Shown: one piece after another, positions 61,834 to 64,000 of the stretch
Layout of the letters: each line of letters starts with the position of its first letter
Numbering within the stretch: the first letter of the stretch is position 1
Assembly (NCBI RefSeq): GCF_039778605.1
Contig: NZ_CP156060.1
Coordinates: 1-64,000 of the forward strand
DNA length: 64,000 nucleotides
Source of the DNA: Flavobacterium sp. WV_118_3
GTDB lineage: Bacteria; Bacteroidota; Bacteroidia; Flavobacteriales; Flavobacteriaceae
Direction of reading: 5' to 3'
Notes under the pieces: generated by a model
What the model was told of the DNA's origin: nothing
Seen by the model: the letters and a program-made list of their open reading frames with translations, nothing else
The model's database searches: none
Made by a program: the position numbers and the translations under genes

Positions 61834-61861
61834 AAAATTTCGTAATATCGCGAAATTTTTT
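61834..61861 (+). terminator. Terminator of the aromatic operon
   Basis: Stem AAAATTTCG/CGAAATTTT with an 8-nt loop (TAATATCG), followed by a short T-run. A/T-rich, so moderate strength. Confidence 0.6.
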
Positions 61862-61873
61862 AACAAGCCTTAT

Positions 61874-63526
61874 ATGAAAAAACTATTACTATTTGTAGTA
61901 ACCTTAATGACAACTTTTTCGGCTTTTTCACAATACAAAATGGAAAATGTTTCCATTACCTATGGTGAAGAAATTACTGAAGAGAAAGGGAAAATTATTA
62001 AAATTATTGGGGAGACCAATAACAAGATTTATGCACTTGGATTAAAAGGGAAAAGTGATTATTTCCTAAAGATTTTCGATGCAAGCGGAATGAAACTGCT
62101 TTCGAACAAACCAATTTTGCTACCGGAGTTAAAAGACAAGGATATCGATTTTGAAGAGATCGTTATTCTAAACGGTAAGCTATATGTGATTGGAAGTGTG
62201 TACCATAGAAAAGACAAAATCTTTACGTTGGTGGGAATTGAATATTCCGAAGATGGAAAATTAAGCAAGAACATGACAACCATGTTCGAGGCCGAAGTGG
62301 CAAAAAGTTCCGACAGAGGTGGTTTTTATTTCAAAGTATCGCCGGATGAGCATATGTTGCTAGCCATGCATACGGCGCTTTACGAAAAAGAAGATGCTTT
62401 GAAATATGAATTGAAGATGTTTGATCCGAATTTAAAAACGGTTTTCTCTAATATTGAAAAGGTAAGTTATAACGACGATCAGAAAGATTATGAGTTTACA
62501 ATTTCGGATTTCGATATCAACACGAAAGACGATGTGTTTTTAGTGATCAACGAGAGCTACCGCGATAAAAAGAAAAAGGAAAAAGTAGAAAAATTCCAGG
62601 TATTCGCATTTAAAAACCAAAACGGTTATAAAAAAGAAGTAGTGGATATCAACTTTACCGGAAAAGAAATTATTAACTGTAAAATGATTTCTACCAGTAA
62701 AAACACCGTACAATTGGTTGGATTTTATTCAAGCGTAAGAGACAACGGAAAAGCAAATAAAGAGCTTAAAGGGGTTTATAGCGCAACTATTAATCTGGAT
62801 AAGAATACCAACGATAACCTGAAATTTAATGAGTTTGACTATGCTACCAAAGTAAAATTATTGGGCGAGCGTCGTGCGAAAAAAGGGAAGGATTTAAAAC
62901 CGTTGTATATGATTCACTCGATCATCGAGAAAAATGACGGCGGACTTATTGTTATTTCTGAATACCGTTTTATTTATGTAGGTCAGCGACAAGGAATTGG
63001 TCCGTTAGGCGTACAGCCCATTACTTATACCACAAACGAAATGATCGTGATGGCATTGAAACCAGACGGATCACTGGATTGGAGTAATGTTGTAGCAAAA
63101 GAACAGGCGGCAACCGTTACCGTGGCGTCACTGAATATTTTTGCAGGATTGGGCGGTTCCGGAAACTTTAACGTAGCATTAGGATTGTCATTCCCATTAG
63201 GCGTTATGGGGAAAGGACCAGAATACCTAAGTGCTATTCCGATTTACAAAGACGGTCAGTTGAGTATCCTTTTTAACGATAATAAAAAGAACAAAGGAAT
63301 TACCGATATCGAAGAGATTAAATCATTGGGGAATTACAATAATGCGGTTCCGACAATCTTTATGTTTAGCGATAGCGGTGTGATCACCAGAAAAGATCCG
63401 GAAGAAGCCATCAAAAACGAATTGGTAATCCGTCCGGGTATTTTTTACAGAAAAAATGAAAAGGAATTCCTGATCTATGCGTCCCGAAAATCGCAGGACA
63501 AATTAGGTCGAATGGTTTTACAATAA
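61874..63526 (+). CDS. Secreted protein of unknown function
   Basis: This 550-residue protein has a signal peptide (MKKLLLFVVTLMTTFSAFSQ). The remainder is beta-rich and Lys/Asp-rich with no cysteine-based or catalytic motif that I recognise; a hydrophobic Gly-rich stretch (LNIFAGLGGSGNFNVALGL) lies near residue 425. Repeating phrases such as IDFEEIVILNGKLYVIGS suggest a propeller-like fold. Similar long periplasmic proteins of unknown role are common in Flavobacteriaceae. It has its own terminator. Confidence 0.65.
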   Translation: MKKLLLFVVTLMTTFSAFSQYKMENVSITYGEEITEEKGKIIKIIGETNNKIYALGLKGKSDYFLKIFDASGMKLLSNKPILLPELKDKDIDFEEIVILNGKLYVIGSVYHRKDKIFTLVGIEYSEDGKLSKNMTTMFEAEVAKSSDRGGFYFKVSPDEHMLLAMHTALYEKEDALKYELKMFDPNLKTVFSNIEKVSYNDDQKDYEFTISDFDINTKDDVFLVINESYRDKKKKEKVEKFQVFAFKNQNGYKKEVVDINFTGKEIINCKMISTSKNTVQLVGFYSSVRDNGKANKELKGVYSATINLDKNTNDNLKFNEFDYATKVKLLGERRAKKGKDLKPLYMIHSIIEKNDGGLIVISEYRFIYVGQRQGIGPLGVQPITYTTNEMIVMALKPDGSLDWSNVVAKEQAATVTVASLNIFAGLGGSGNFNVALGLSFPLGVMGKGPEYLSAIPIYKDGQLSILFNDNKKNKGITDIEEIKSLGNYNNAVPTIFMFSDSGVITRKDPEEAIKNELVIRPGIFYRKNEKEFLIYASRKSQDKLGRMVLQ

Positions 63527-63536
63527 TTAAAATCAG

Positions 63537-63567
63537 AAAAGGTTGCCCTCAAAAGCAACCTTTTTTT
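63537..63567 (+). terminator. Terminator before rsgA
   Basis: Stem AAAAGGTTGC/GCAACCTTTT, 8-nt loop, seven T. Confidence 0.85.
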
Positions 63568-63583
63568 GTAATAATAAGATAGT

Positions 63584-63591
63584 TATCTTTG
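63584..63591 (+). promoter_or_regulatory. Promoter -7 element of rsgA, near-leaderless
   Basis: TATCTTTG matches TAnnTTTG and ends 4 bp before the rsgA ATG at 63596. A TTG at 63566-63568 is 15 bp upstream, shorter than usual. Confidence 0.5.
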
Positions 63592-63595
63592 CGGC

Positions 63596-64000
63596 ATGAC
63601 AGGAATCGTTTATAAATCTACAGGAAGTTGGTACAGTGTTAAAACCGAAGACAATCAGGTTTTTGAATGCCGTATAAAAGGAAAATTCCGAATGAAAGGC
63701 ATTAAGAGTACCAATCCTATTGCCGTTGGTGATGTGGTCGATTTTGATCTGGATCAATCCACAGACGAAGTGGCGGGAATTATTCATAACATTCACGACC
63801 GAAAAAACTATATTGTTCGAAAGTCGGTTAATTTGTCCAAGCAAACCCATATTATCGCCTCCAATATCGATATCGTATTCCTTTTGGTGACGATTAACAA
63901 TCCGCCAACCACAACGAGTTTTATCGATCGTTTTCTGGTTACGGCCGAAGCCTATGGTATTGAAGCGGTTCTGATTTTTAACAAAATCGATACCTACGAT
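63596..64000 (+). CDS. rsgA: Ribosome small-subunit-dependent GTPase A, 3' end beyond window
   Basis: The first 135 codons of a protein starting MTGIVYKSTGSWYSVKTED are in the window. The OB-fold domain (residues about 1-75, with FECRIKGKFRMKG and AVGDVVDFD) is followed by the start of the circularly permuted GTPase domain (ASNIDIVFLLVTINNPP, then IEAVLIFNKIDTYD with the G4 motif NKID). RsgA assists late assembly of the 30S subunit. The rest continues past the right edge. Confidence 0.92.
   Translation, partial: MTGIVYKSTGSWYSVKTEDNQVFECRIKGKFRMKGIKSTNPIAVGDVVDFDLDQSTDEVAGIIHNIHDRKNYIVRKSVNLSKQTHIIASNIDIVFLLVTINNPPTTTSFIDRFLVTAEAYGIEAVLIFNKIDTYD

Noticed and set aside
1..64000. CRISPR arrays, insertion sequences, prophage or attachment sites
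   Set aside because: No regularly spaced repeats, transposase, integrase, phage genes or flanking direct repeats were found.

Overview
The window looks like a chromosomal segment of a gliding member of Flavobacteriaceae (Bacteroidota), close to Flavobacterium. The evidence is type IX secretion (T9SS) cargo with C-terminal sorting domains, a PorT/SprT-type protein, GldA, GLPGLI proteins, DUF5686 and DUF2797 proteins, a lipidated TamA-like barrel (TamL), and promoters of the Bacteroidota form (TTG, 19-20 bp, TAnnTTTG) with A-rich start contexts in place of Shine-Dalgarno sites. No rRNA, tRNA, CRISPR array, insertion sequence or prophage was seen.

Layout. 1-9.4 kb: an AsmA-like protein cut by the window edge, a DUF2797 protein, a GH3 protein with a tiny lipoprotein, an Ala-rich lipoprotein, and a waaA-GNAT-S46 peptidase cluster. 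9.4-24.7 kb: DegT aminotransferase and galE, accD and fbaA, TamL, a SpoU methyltransferase, ubiE-porT, a DUF151-thyA-2TM-folA nucleotide cluster, etfBA and pdhB. 24.7-31.2 kb: a DUF5686 protein, pyrophosphatase, glycosylasparaginase-cutC, and a deoxynucleoside kinase. 31.2-38.1 kb: a two-component system between two paralogous GLPGLI genes, followed by a large outer-membrane barrel protein.

38.1-54 kb is a methionine/SAM district: metK, then metY-osmC-metX-thrA-metZ, then a split metH and metF. Three different RNA control devices serve this one pathway. A SAM-II-like riboswitch precedes metK. A SAM-I (S-box) riboswitch precedes metH. Two tandem attenuators, each with a Met-rich leader peptide, precede metY. 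54-57.6 kb holds envelope and gliding genes. 57.7-61.8 kb is a Phe/Tyr operon (pheA, aminotransferase, tyrA, DAHP synthase-chorismate mutase) behind a leader peptide rich in Phe, Tyr and Trp and its own attenuator. An unknown secreted protein and the start of rsgA close the window.

The most interesting result is the set of three ribosome-mediated attenuators with one shared design: a control-codon run, then a 7-8 nt segment late in the leader frame that copies the terminator's 3' arm and can therefore pair with its 5' arm. The tandem Met version before metY is, as far as I know, not a described system. All assignments come from reading the sequence; no database search was run.
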